The notes beneath the pieces are model-generated. The model was not told where the DNA came from. It saw only the letters and a program-made list of their open reading frames with translations, and searched no databases. The translations under genes were made by a program, and so were the position numbers. From Nocardioidaceae bacterium (GTDB lineage: Bacteria > Actinomycetota > Actinomycetes > Propionibacteriales > Nocardioidaceae), in NCBI GenBank assembly GCA_030655315.1, contig JAURVT010000011.1, positions 100,538 through 164,537 of the forward strand: DNA of 64,000 nt, given 5' to 3'. Each line of letters opens with the position of its first letter. Position 1 is the stretch's first letter. Positions 7,466-15,778 of this stretch are shown piece by piece.

Positions 7466-9103
7466 TCAGCCGCCCACGAGCAGGGCGAGGTCGCCGCGGA
7501 TGGCGTCGAGGCGGCCGGCGGCGGAGATGCGGAGGGCGTCGACGGCGTCGGGGGCGTCGTCGGTGACCGGGAGGACGACCTCGAGGTAGGCCTTGAGCTT
7601 GGGCTCGGTGCCGGAGGGACGGACGACGACGCGGGCGTCCTCGGCCAGCCGGATCCGCAGCCCGTCGGTGGGGGGCAGGCCGTCGCCGCCGTGAGCGAGG
7701 TCGTCGACGCCGACGACGTCGAGGCCGCCGAGGGCGACGGGCGGGTCGGCGCGGAGCCGTGCCATCGCGTCGGTGATCAGCGAGAGGTCCTCGACGCGCA
7801 CCGACAGCTGGCTGGTGGCGTGCAGGCCGTGCTCGCGGGCGAGGTCGTCCAGCCGGTCGGTCAGCGACCGGCCCTCGGCCCGGAGCTCGGCGGCGAGCTG
7901 GAGCACCCGCACGGCCGCCGAGATGCCGTCCTTGTCGCGGGCGACGGACGGGGCGACGGCATAGCCGAGCGCCTCCTCGTAGCCGAAGGCGAGGCCCTCG
8001 GCGCGCGCGATCCACTTGAATCCGGTCAGCGTCTGCTCGAACCGCTGCCCGTGGGCCGCGGCGAGACGCCCGAGCAGCGACGACGACACGATCGAGCACG
8101 CGTAGGTGCCCTCGACGCCTCGCCGCAGCAGGAGGTCGGCGAGCAGCACGCCGGTCTCGTCGCCGGTGAGCATCCGCCAGCCCTGGCCGGCGGGGACACC
8201 GACGGCGCATCGGTCGGCGTCGGGGTCGTTGGCGACGACGACGTCGGCCCCGACCTCGGCAGCGAGCGCCAGGGCGAGGTCCATCGCGCCCGGCTCCTCC
8301 GGGTTGGGGAACGCGACGGTCGGGAAGTCGGGGTCGGGCTCGCGCTGCTCGGCCACCACGTGCAGCGGGGCGAACCCGGCCCGCGCCACGACGGCGTCGA
8401 CGACGTCGGCGCCCACGCCGTGCATCGGCGTGTACGCGACGACGAGCTCGCGCGGGCCGTCGTCGGGCACCGCGGCGACGGCGTCGACGTAGGCCTGCTC
8501 GACGGCGTCGTCGAGCAGGACGTAGTCCTCGCTGCGCACCAGCGCGTCGACGGGGCCGACCGCGTCGATCCGCCCGGCGATCGCGGCGTCGGCGGGCGGG
8601 ACGATCTGGATGCCGTCGCCGAGGTACACCTTATAGCCGTTGTCGCGGGGCGGGTTGTGCGACGCGGTGACCATCACCCCGGCGGACGTGCCCAGGTGGC
8701 CGATCGCGAACGCGAGCACCGGCGTGGGCAGCGGCCTCGGCAGCAGGTGCGCGCGGACGCCCAGGCCGGCCACCACTTCGGCGGTGTCGCGGGCGAAGCG
8801 CTCGGAGCCGTGCCGCGCGTCGTAGCCGATCACCAGGGACGGCGCGGCGTCCTCGGCGAGCAGATGGGCGGCGAGGCCGGCCGCGGCGCGCGCGACGACG
8901 ACCCGGTTCATCCCCTGCGGTCCGCCGCGCAGCGGTCCGCGCAGGCCGGCGGTGCCGAACGTCAGGGTGCCGTCGAAGCGCTCCGCGAGCTCGGCACGGG
9001 CCTCGGGCGACCCGTCGTCGAGCAGCCGCTGCAGCTCGTCGCGGGTCACCGGGTCGGGGTCCTGGCCGATCCAGGCCCGCACCTGCCCGTCGAGGTCGGT
9101 CAT
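7466..9103 (-). CDS. pmmB: Phospho-sugar mutase (PmmB-type; likely phosphopentomutase/phosphomannomutase activity)
   Basis: A 545-residue alpha-D-phosphohexomutase family enzyme, close in length to mycobacterial PmmB. Key motifs: LTFGTAGLRGPLRGGP near the N-terminus, the phosphoserine loop TASHNPPRDNGYKVY, the Mg-binding loop DPDADRCAVG, the sugar-binding EEALGY, and the phosphate-binding RPSGTEPKLKAYLE near the C-terminus. Next to purine nucleoside phosphorylase and near deoC, it likely interconverts (deoxy)ribose-1- and 5-phosphate, as suggested for this PGM2-like branch; sugar specificity cannot be read from sequence. Its ATG overlaps the stop of the upstream epimerase-like gene (ATGA). 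Confidence 0.9.
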   Translation of the reverse strand: MTDLDGQVRAWIGQDPDPVTRDELQRLLDDGSPEARAELAERFDGTLTFGTAGLRGPLRGGPQGMNRVVVARAAAGLAAHLLAEDAAPSLVIGYDARHGSERFARDTAEVVAGLGVRAHLLPRPLPTPVLAFAIGHLGTSAGVMVTASHNPPRDNGYKVYLGDGIQIVPPADAAIAGRIDAVGPVDALVRSEDYVLLDDAVEQAYVDAVAAVPDDGPRELVVAYTPMHGVGADVVDAVVARAGFAPLHVVAEQREPDPDFPTVAFPNPEEPGAMDLALALAAEVGADVVVANDPDADRCAVGVPAGQGWRMLTGDETGVLLADLLLRRGVEGTYACSIVSSSLLGRLAAAHGQRFEQTLTGFKWIARAEGLAFGYEEALGYAVAPSVARDKDGISAAVRVLQLAAELRAEGRSLTDRLDDLAREHGLHATSQLSVRVEDLSLITDAMARLRADPPVALGGLDVVGVDDLAHGGDGLPPTDGLRIRLAEDARVVVRPSGTEPKLKAYLEVVLPVTDDAPDAVDALRISAAGRLDAIRGDLALLVGG

Positions 9104-9906
9104 CGGGACTCCCGGTCGAACGCGGGACGCTCGTGCTCGGCCGTCGCGAACGGACCTCCGACGAACGCCGCCTCGGCCTCGTCGGCCGCGCGCGGCGGCA
9201 GGTCGTCGGCCCAACCGGCGGCGTCGTCCTGCGGGTCGTAGCCGAGCGCCCGTCCGGCGGCGAGGTCCCACCAGCGGTCGGTGTTGGCCGAGATGCCCCA
9301 GATCTGCGCGAAGCCTGGCGACGGCGCGGTGAGGCACGCGTCGACCATCCGGACGCAGTCCAGCGGAGACAGCCAGGTGGCGAGGTTGCGGCGGGTCTCG
9401 GGCTGGGGCAGGAAGCTGCCGATCCGGCAGGACACCGCGTCGATGCCATGACGGTCGACGTACAGCCGCATCACGGCCTCGGCCGCGACCTTGGAGACGC
9501 CGTAGAAGGTGTCCGGACGCGGCTCGGCGTCGGCCGGGACGAGGTCGGTGCGCGGCGTGCGGCCGACGGCGTGGTTGCTGCCCGCGTAGACGAACCGGCC
9601 GACGCCGTGCCGGACCATCGCGTCGAGCAGCGTCCCGGTGGTGTGGACGTGGGACTCCAGGCTCGAGGCCAGCGACCCCTCGGTGGGCACGCCCGCGAGG
9701 TGCACGACGGCGTCGACGTCGGCGACCGCCGTGTCGACCAGGTCGGCGTCCAGGCAGTCGCCCGTGGTCCAGCCGAGCGCGAACGCGGGCGCGAGCTCGG
9801 CGGCGTCGACGACGTCGAGCCCGCGCAGCTCGTGGCCGAGCGCGGGGAGGCCCTGGGCGAGCGTGCGGCCGATGGATCCGGCGGCGCCGGTGACGAGGAC
9901 GCGCAT
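9100..9906 (-). CDS. NAD(P)-dependent short-chain dehydrogenase, uronate dehydrogenase-like
   Basis: A 268-residue extended SDR (NAD-dependent epimerase/dehydratase fold). The Rossmann motif is GAAGSIGR at residues 7-14 and the catalytic YGVSK follows. FVYAGSNHAVG and the segment IWGISANTDRWWDL strongly resemble bacterial uronate dehydrogenases, which oxidise D-glucuronate or D-galacturonate to the aldarolactone. The role here is uncertain because no other uronate genes are nearby; a sugar oxidised in parallel with nucleoside breakdown is possible. It is coupled at both ends: TGATG with the upstream PNP gene and ATGA with the mutase gene. Confidence 0.8.
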   Translation of the reverse strand: MRVLVTGAAGSIGRTLAQGLPALGHELRGLDVVDAAELAPAFALGWTTGDCLDADLVDTAVADVDAVVHLAGVPTEGSLASSLESHVHTTGTLLDAMVRHGVGRFVYAGSNHAVGRTPRTDLVPADAEPRPDTFYGVSKVAAEAVMRLYVDRHGIDAVSCRIGSFLPQPETRRNLATWLSPLDCVRMVDACLTAPSPGFAQIWGISANTDRWWDLAAGRALGYDPQDDAAGWADDLPPRAADEAEAAFVGGPFATAEHERPAFDRESR

Positions 9907-10718
9907 CACAGGCGGGGGAGGACGTCGGCGAGCAGGGCGCCCATGCGGGAGGCGGACGCGCGTCCGGCCTCGAGCACCTCGGCATGGTCGAGCGGCTCGC
10001 CGCTGATGCCGGCGGCGAGGTTGGTGACCAGCGAGATGCCCAGCACCTCCAGGCCCGCCTCGCGGGCGGCGATCGCCTCGAGCGTGGTGGACATGCCCAC
10101 CAGGTCGCCCCCGATGGCACGGACCATGGCGATCTCCGCGGGCGTCTCGTAGTGCGGCCCGGGGAACTGCACGTAGACGCCTTCGGCGAGGCCGGGGTCG
10201 ACGGTGCGGCACAGGTCGCGCAGGCGGCTCGAGTACAGGTCGGTGAGGTCGATGAAGGTCGCGCCGACCAGCGGCGACGTCGCGGTGAGGTTGACGTGGT
10301 CCGAGATCAGCACGGGCGTGCCGGGCGTCCAGGACGGGTCGAGGCCGCCGCAGCCGTTGGTCAGGACGACCGCCCGGCACCCGGCGGCCGCGGCGGTGCG
10401 CACGCCGTGCACGACGGGGGCGACGCCGCGTCCCTCGTACAGGTGGGTCCGGCCCAGGAAGACGAGCACGCGCAGGTCGCCGATCCGGATCGAGCGCACG
10501 GTGCCACCGTGGCCGGCGACGGCCGGGGCGCTGAAGCCGGGCAGGCTCGCCAGCTCCACCTCGTGCTCGGGCTCCCCGAGCACGTCGGCGGCGGGCAGCC
10601 AGCCCGAGCCCATCACGAGGGCGACGTCGTGGTCACCGCCGCCGGTGAGCTCGCGGAGCCGCGCGGCGGCCTCCTGGGCGAGGGCGTGCGGGCCGGTGGT
10701 CTGGGTGTCGTCGCTCAC
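9906..10718 (-). CDS. punA: Purine-nucleoside phosphorylase (trimeric type)
   Basis: A 270-residue phosphorylase of the trimeric PNP family. It cleaves guanosine/inosine-type nucleosides with phosphate into base and (deoxy)ribose-1-phosphate. Diagnostic segments are VMGSGWLP (phosphate loop), [30 protein letters not shown], and the purine-binding VGMSTTLEA followed by LVTN. GTG start at 10716-10718. It is first gene of the punA-uronate dehydrogenase-like-pmmB operon, each joined to the next by overlapping stop and start codons. Confidence 0.94.
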   Translation of the reverse strand: MSDDTQTTGPHALAQEAAARLRELTGGGDHDVALVMGSGWLPAADVLGEPEHEVELASLPGFSAPAVAGHGGTVRSIRIGDLRVLVFLGRTHLYEGRGVAPVVHGVRTAAAAGCRAVVLTNGCGGLDPSWTPGTPVLISDHVNLTATSPLVGATFIDLTDLYSSRLRDLCRTVDPGLAEGVYVQFPGPHYETPAEIAMVRAIGGDLVGMSTTLEAIAAREAGLEVLGISLVTNLAAGISGEPLDHAEVLEAGRASASRMGALLADVLPRL

Positions 10719-10739
10719 CCGTGCACCCTAGGACGTCGC

Positions 10740-11186
10740 TCAGCCGGCCTGGCAGGGACGCTCGCGCAGCGCGAGCACGTAGTCGTGCGGGGCGCCGGCG
10801 GCCTCGGCCGCGTCCGAGACCATCGCGAGCGTCCGGGCCGACGGCAGCCCGCCCTCGTAGGCGTCGAGCACGTAGGTCCAGGCGACGACCTCGCCGTCCG
10901 GCACCTCCACCCGGACGTGCAGCTTCTCGTGCAGGCCGAGGTCGATGCCCTCGGACGCGTCGAGCCCCTGCTCGTCGAGCGGCGAGATGTCGTAGACGGC
11001 GACGAACACGCGGTCGCCCTCGGACGGGACGAGCATGGGCAGGGCGCCGTCCCAGTGCTGGTCCTCCGCGCCGAAGGTCAGCCGCCAGCCCGTGAGCCAG
11101 CCGACGTCGGCCACGGGGGAGTGCGGGCACCGTTCGACCATCCGCCCCGGGTCGAGGTTGGAGGCCCACGCCGCGTAGAGCGTCAC
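10740..11186 (-). CDS. Gamma-glutamylcyclotransferase-like protein
   Basis: A 148-residue protein beginning TLYAAWASNLDPGRM, the GGCT (AIG2-like) family signature with the Y-x-S-N-like loop; here the usual YGSN is AWASN. The later AVYDISPLDEQGLDASEG segment carries the conserved acidic residue region around the active-site Glu. Family members cleave gamma-glutamyl groups to release 5-oxoproline, but substrate is unknown for the actinobacterial branch that sits beside lpdA. GTG start at 11184-11186. It diverges from lpdA across 55 bp and is separated from punA by 21 bp. Confidence 0.75.
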   Translation of the reverse strand: MTLYAAWASNLDPGRMVERCPHSPVADVGWLTGWRLTFGAEDQHWDGALPMLVPSEGDRVFVAVYDISPLDEQGLDASEGIDLGLHEKLHVRVEVPDGEVVAWTYVLDAYEGGLPSARTLAMVSDAAEAAGAPHDYVLALRERPCQAG

Positions 11187-11241
11187 GTGCCGCAGCCTAT
11201 CTGCTGACGGCGCCGTCAGCGGGGTGCGCGATGATGGACCC

Positions 11242-12612
11242 GTGACTCACGTGGCGATCGTCGGCGGAGGACCTGGTGGCTACGAGGCTGCGCTGGTGGC
11301 AGCCCAGCTCGGCGGGCAGGTGAGCGTCGTCGACCGCGACGGGCTCGGCGGCTCCACCGTGCTCACGGACTGCGTGCCGAGCAAGACGCTGATCGCCACG
11401 TCCGACCTGATGACCGGTGTCGAGGGGGCCCCCGAGCTGGGGCTGCGGTCCGCCTCGCAGGTCAGCGCCGACCTCTCCGCCGTGAACGCCCGCGTCAAGC
11501 GCCTCGCGCTGGCGCAGTCCACCGACATCGCCCGGCGTCTCGACCGCGACGGCATCACGGTCGTCCGGGGCACCGCCCGTCTGGAGGGCGGCGGGGTCGT
11601 CGTCGCGCAGACCGACGACGGTGAGCAGCGCATCGAGGCCGACGTCGTGCTCGTCGCCACCGGTGCGCACCCGCGCGTGGTGCCCACCGCCCGTCCCGAC
11701 GGCGAGCGCATCCTCACCTGGGAGCAGGTCTACGACCTCTCCGAGCTCCCGAGCCACCTCGTCGTCGTCGGCTCCGGCGTCACGGGCGCCGAGTTCGCGG
11801 GGGCCTACCACGCGCTGGGCAGCGAGGTCACCCTCGTCAGCAGCCGCGACCAGGTGCTGCCCGGCGAGGACTCCGACGCCGCCGGCGTGCTCGAGGAGGT
11901 CTTCAAGCGACGCGGCATGCACGTGCTCTCGCGCTCGCGGATGGCCTCGGTCGAGCGCCAGGGCGACGGCGTGCTGGTGACGCTCACCGACGGTCGCACC
12001 GTCCAGGGCAGCCACTGCCTGCTCGCGCTCGGCTCCATCCCCAACTCCGAGGGGCTCGGCCTGGCCGAGGCGGGCGTCGAGACCGGTGACGGCGGCTTCG
12101 TCACCGTCGACAAGGTCTCGCGCACGTCGGCTCCCGGCGTCTACGCCGCGGGCGACTGCACGGGCGTCCTGATGCTGGCCTCGGTGGCCGCCATGCAGGG
12201 TCGGATCGCGATGGCGCACGCCCTCGGCGACGCCGTCCGTCCGCTCGACCTCCGCCAGGTGGTCAGCAACGTCTTCACCGCCCCCGAGATCGCCACCGTC
12301 GGCTACGGCCAGAAGGCCGTCGACGACGGTGAGATCGACGCCGAGTGCGTGATGCTCGAGCTCAGCGGCAACCCGCGCGCCAAGATGGACGGCGTCCGCG
12401 ACGGCTTCGTCAAGCTCTTCGCCCGCTCGGGCTCGGGCATCGTGGTGGGCGGCGTCGTCGTCGCCCCCCGGGCCAGCGAGCTGGTGCACGCCCTGTCGCT
12501 CGCGGTGTCGTGCTCCCTCACGGTGGACCAGGTCGCGCAGGCCTTCACCGTCTACCCGTCGATGACGGGCTCGGTCGCCGAGGCGGCCCGCCGCCTCCAC
12601 AAGCGCACCTGA
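11242..12612 (+). CDS. lpdA: NAD(P)H quinone reductase / LpdA-type flavoprotein disulfide reductase homologue
   Basis: About 456 residues from the GTG at 11242 (an upstream in-frame GTG at 11224 is also possible). FAD motif GGGPGGYEAAL at the N-terminus, second nucleotide motif VVGSGVTGAEFAG near 175, and YAAGDCTG before the dimerisation domain. The redox site reads TDCVPSKT: only one of the two active-site cysteines of true lipoamide dehydrogenases remains, and the C-terminal His-Glu pair is replaced by YPSMTGS. This matches mycobacterial LpdA (Rv3303c), which acts as a quinone reductase rather than a lipoamide dehydrogenase. Gene neighbours (GGCT, punA, pmmB) are the same as in mycobacteria. 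Confidence 0.9.
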   Translation: MTHVAIVGGGPGGYEAALVAAQLGGQVSVVDRDGLGGSTVLTDCVPSKTLIATSDLMTGVEGAPELGLRSASQVSADLSAVNARVKRLALAQSTDIARRLDRDGITVVRGTARLEGGGVVVAQTDDGEQRIEADVVLVATGAHPRVVPTARPDGERILTWEQVYDLSELPSHLVVVGSGVTGAEFAGAYHALGSEVTLVSSRDQVLPGEDSDAAGVLEEVFKRRGMHVLSRSRMASVERQGDGVLVTLTDGRTVQGSHCLLALGSIPNSEGLGLAEAGVETGDGGFVTVDKVSRTSAPGVYAAGDCTGVLMLASVAAMQGRIAMAHALGDAVRPLDLRQVVSNVFTAPEIATVGYGQKAVDDGEIDAECVMLELSGNPRAKMDGVRDGFVKLFARSGSGIVVGGVVVAPRASELVHALSLAVSCSLTVDQVAQAFTVYPSMTGSVAEAARRLHKRT

Positions 12613-12619
12613 CCCCCGC

Positions 12620-12640
12620 CGGGCGCGCCTCCCGCGCCCG
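12620..12640 (+). terminator. GC-rich hairpin after lpdA
   Basis: CGGGCGCG at 12620-12627 pairs with CGCGCCCG at 12633-12640 around a 5-base loop, 7 bases after the lpdA stop codon. No T-run follows, as is common in high-GC actinomycetes. Likely terminates lpdA transcription. Confidence 0.45.
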
Positions 12641-12739
12641 CCGCGTCGATCTGTCCATCGCGAGGTGGACCGCTTTCGCGACCCCTTTTCCCGACATTCA
12701 GGGAATGCATTGAATAACACCGTTGTAATTACGCCGATG

Positions 12740-12755
12740 CAATTTACCTAAATTG
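12740..12755. promoter_or_regulatory. Operator-like palindrome in AT-rich promoter region of the amidase gene
   Basis: CAATTTA (12740-12746) and TAAATTG (12749-12755) form a perfect inverted repeat separated by 2 bases, flanked by CGCC and GGCG. It lies in an unusually AT-rich stretch (about 12690-12800) 97 bp upstream of the amidase start, in a window that is otherwise very GC-rich. A regulator-binding site or a very AT-rich promoter is likely; the regulator is unknown. Confidence 0.5.
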
Positions 12756-12851
12756 GCGTATGTGTGGCGCGAGCGGATTTAGAGTGCGCATAATCAGGGG
12801 TCGAGTCACAGATTCCTCATCCGTCACACGAGTCACAGGACGTCCCCCTTC

Positions 12852-14588
12852 ATGTCTTCTCTTCTCGTCCGGCTGGCCGGCGCCTCGGTGCTCGCCCCGG
12901 TGCTCGCCCTCGCAGGAACCGTCCCCGTCGGGGCCCTCACCCCCGGTGACGCCGGCGACGACGCGGTGGCCCCGGTGGTGGCCGAGCCCTCGGCGACGTC
13001 GATGGCCGTCCCGGACGTCGCGCCGCAGGCGCAGACCCGGATCGCCGGCACCCAGGAGGAGGTCGTCGCCTCGCGCGAGCGCACCGCCACCGACACCTTC
13101 CAGATGGTGGGCATCACCTGGAAGCCGGGCGTCGACGACGCCTCGCTGACCGCCGAGGTGCGCACGCGCAAGAACGACGTCTGGTCGGCCTGGACCCAGC
13201 TCGACCTCTCCGACCCCGACCCGGCCGACCCCGGTGCGCTCGCCGGCACCGACCCCATGTGGGTCGGCGACGCCGACGGCGTGGCGGCCCGCGTGCTGTC
13301 CGCCGACGGCACCTCGCCCGACGACGTCAAGGTGGCCGTGGTCGAGTCGCCGCGCCAGCCCGAGGACGCCGCGATCACCGCCCAGGCCTCCGCCGACGTC
13401 TCGCTCGACTCCTCGGCCCTCCCGGTCACCACCGCGTCGTTCGGCAGCGCGATGCGCGCCGCCGCGGTCTCGCAGCCGTCGATCGTCCTGCGCTCGTCGT
13501 GGCAGCCCAACCAGGCCTACCAGTCCAGCTGCAGCTCGCCCACCACCGCGAGCACCCAGTCCGGTGCGCTGCTGCACCACACCGCGGGGTCGAACAACTA
13601 CACGCAGGCGCAGTCGCCGGCCTACGTCAGGGCCGCGCACCTCTACCACACGAAGACGCAGAAGTGGTGCGACATCGGCTACAACTTCCTCGTCGACAAG
13701 TACGGCACGATCTACGAGGGACGCCGCGGCGGCATCACCAAGATGGTGCGCGGCGCGCACTCGGGCACCACGGGCGCCAACAAGTACATGGTCGGCGTCT
13801 CGATGATGGGCAACTACGACACCGCGGCGCTCACCTCGCCGCTCAAGACCTCGGTCGCGAACCTGATCGCCTGGCGCCTCAGCCTCTTCGGCACGCCCGC
13901 CAAGGGCACGATGGCGATGGACGGCCGGACGATCAACCGCATCTCGGGCCACCGCGACGTCAAGGCCACCGCGTGCCCGGGGCGCTACGGGTACGCCTGG
14001 CTCACCGACACCGGCTCGGGCGGCCTGCGCCAGATGGTCGCGGCCCGCATGGGTGGCGGCGGTGGCGGCGGCACGGTCACGCCGCCCGCGACGTCGCCGC
14101 GCCTGAGCCCGACGATCCTCACCACCTACAACAAGTACGCCTACAAGAAGCAGGTGGGCACGGCCAAGTCGGGGACCAAGGCGGCCAAGGCCGGCTACGT
14201 CTACGCCGACTTCACCAACGGGCGCGTCTATGCCAAGGGCTCGGCGGGCTACGTGATCTGGGGCGCGATCGACAGGGCGCACCGCGCCGCGAAGGGCACC
14301 TCGGGCGTGATGGGCGTCCCCACCGGGAGCGCTGCCCCCACGAAGGTGTCGGGGGTCTGGTACGCGAACTTCGCCGCCGGACGCATCTACTCCCGCGGCA
14401 CCTCGGCCTACCTGAGCTACGGCGCCATCGACAAGCGCCACCGCGCGCTCAAGGGCGTCTCGGGCCGCCTCGGCTACCCGACCTCGAGCATCTACCGCAC
14501 GGCCTCGGGCAACTACAAGGCCGACTACCGCTCGGGCTCGATCACGTACAACGCCCGGACCAACAAGTACTCGGTGAAGTACCGGTGA
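12852..14588 (+). CDS. Secreted N-acetylmuramoyl-L-alanine amidase (PGRP domain) with LGFP repeats
   Basis: A 578-residue exported cell-wall hydrolase. An N-terminal signal-like helix (LLVRLAGASVLAPVLALAGTVPVGA) is followed by a beta-rich region of about 170 residues. Then comes a type-2 amidase/PGRP domain (about 215-400) with zinc ligands in LLHHTAG near residue 241 and HRDVKATACPG near 367, and GRRGGI/GAHSGTTGANKYMVGVS in between. After a Gly-rich linker come LGFP-type repeats (YVYADFTNGRVYAKG, GVWYANFAAGRIYSRG, GRLGYPTSSIY) that anchor proteins to the envelope. It cuts the bond between MurNAc and the stem peptide. The next gene starts inside its stop codon (GTGA). Confidence 0.92.
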   Translation: MSSLLVRLAGASVLAPVLALAGTVPVGALTPGDAGDDAVAPVVAEPSATSMAVPDVAPQAQTRIAGTQEEVVASRERTATDTFQMVGITWKPGVDDASLTAEVRTRKNDVWSAWTQLDLSDPDPADPGALAGTDPMWVGDADGVAARVLSADGTSPDDVKVAVVESPRQPEDAAITAQASADVSLDSSALPVTTASFGSAMRAAAVSQPSIVLRSSWQPNQAYQSSCSSPTTASTQSGALLHHTAGSNNYTQAQSPAYVRAAHLYHTKTQKWCDIGYNFLVDKYGTIYEGRRGGITKMVRGAHSGTTGANKYMVGVSMMGNYDTAALTSPLKTSVANLIAWRLSLFGTPAKGTMAMDGRTINRISGHRDVKATACPGRYGYAWLTDTGSGGLRQMVAARMGGGGGGGTVTPPATSPRLSPTILTTYNKYAYKKQVGTAKSGTKAAKAGYVYADFTNGRVYAKGSAGYVIWGAIDRAHRAAKGTSGVMGVPTGSAAPTKVSGVWYANFAAGRIYSRGTSAYLSYGAIDKRHRALKGVSGRLGYPTSSIYRTASGNYKADYRSGSITYNARTNKYSVKYR

Positions 14589-15775
14589 GGGCGCTCGGCC
14601 TGGGCGTCGCCGCCCTCGCGGTCGCGTCCGGCTCCCTCGTGGTGGCCGGACCGGCCCAGGCCGACCCGGCGGTCACCGTCCCCGCCGGTGGTGGGGTGAC
14701 GCTGACCGGCCTCGGCTACGGCCACGGGCACGGCATGTCGCAGTACGGGGCCAACGGGGCGGCCGCCAAGGGCCTCACGGCCGCGCAGATCCTGGCCTTC
14801 TACTACCCGGGCACCGCCCTCACCTCGGTGAGCACGACGCTCCGCGTCCGCCTCACGGCCGACACCGGCAACGACACCGTGGTGCTGCCCGCGCGCAACC
14901 TGCGCCTGCGTGACACCGCGGACGGCGCGACCTTCGTGCTGCCCGCCTCCCGCAGCATCACGCGCTGGCGGATCGTCCCGAACGGCTCGACGTCGGTCTC
15001 CAAGGTGCAGTACCTCAGCGGCGGCACGTGGCGGGGCTGGGCCGTCCCGGGGCGCACCAACCTGCGCAAGGAGGGCGAGTTCAAGGCCTCGGTACCCACC
15101 CGCCTGGTGCTCCCGAGCGGCTCGACGCGCGCCTACCGGGGCTGGCTGCGCAACGCGCGGACGCCGTCCGGCGGCGGCACCCGGGGCACGCTCAACGTCA
15201 TCCCGCTCGAGAAGTACGTGCGCGGCGTCGTCGCCTCGGAGATGCCCGCCTCGTGGCGTCCGGCCGCGCTGCAGGCGCAGGCCGTCGCGGCCCGCACCTA
15301 CGCGGTCAACATCCAGCGCTCGCGCACCGGCCAGTGGTACCACCTGTGCGACACCACGTCGTGCCAGGTCTACGGCGGCCAGAGCAACGAGACCGGGACC
15401 ACCGACGCGGCGATCAAGGCGACCAAGGGCCGCATCGTCACCTACGCCGGCAAGCCGGCCTTCACCCAGTTCTCCTCGTCCTCGGGCGGCTACACCCTGG
15501 CCGGCACCGTGCCGTACCTGGTGTCCAAGGCCGACGCGTACGACCCGGCCAACCCGTGGAAGGTCAGGCTCACCGCGTCGCGCGTCCAGCGGGCGTACCC
15601 GTCCATCGGCACGCTGAGGAGCGTCCAGGTGACCCGGCGCGACGGCCGCGGCAGCTGGGGCGGCCGGATCACCGCGATCCGCTTCACCGGCACCAAGAAG
15701 TCCGTCTCGGTGACCGGCGACCGCGCCCGCTCCGCCTTCGGGCTGCGCTCGACCCTGTTCACGGTCTCGCGCTAG
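14585..15775 (+). CDS. Secreted SpoIID/LytB domain protein
   Basis: A 396-residue protein with signal peptide (ALGLGVAALAVASGSLVVAGPAQA, cleavage after AQA). The N-terminal GLGYGHGHGMSQYGANGAA is the hallmark of SpoIID/LytB proteins, and the core LEKYVRGVVASEMPASWRPAALQAQAVAARTYA with QVYGG follows. In Bacillus these are lytic transglycosylases or amidase enhancers acting on denuded glycan strands. The GTG start overlaps the stop of the amidase gene by 4 bp, so the amidase and its SpoIID partner are co-translated, paralleling the LytB-LytC pair. It ends 3 bp before the convergent nagZ gene. Confidence 0.92.
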   Translation: MRALGLGVAALAVASGSLVVAGPAQADPAVTVPAGGGVTLTGLGYGHGHGMSQYGANGAAAKGLTAAQILAFYYPGTALTSVSTTLRVRLTADTGNDTVVLPARNLRLRDTADGATFVLPASRSITRWRIVPNGSTSVSKVQYLSGGTWRGWAVPGRTNLRKEGEFKASVPTRLVLPSGSTRAYRGWLRNARTPSGGGTRGTLNVIPLEKYVRGVVASEMPASWRPAALQAQAVAARTYAVNIQRSRTGQWYHLCDTTSCQVYGGQSNETGTTDAAIKATKGRIVTYAGKPAFTQFSSSSGGYTLAGTVPYLVSKADAYDPANPWKVRLTASRVQRAYPSIGTLRSVQVTRRDGRGSWGGRITAIRFTGTKKSVSVTGDRARSAFGLRSTLFTVSR

Positions 15776-15778
15776 CCC

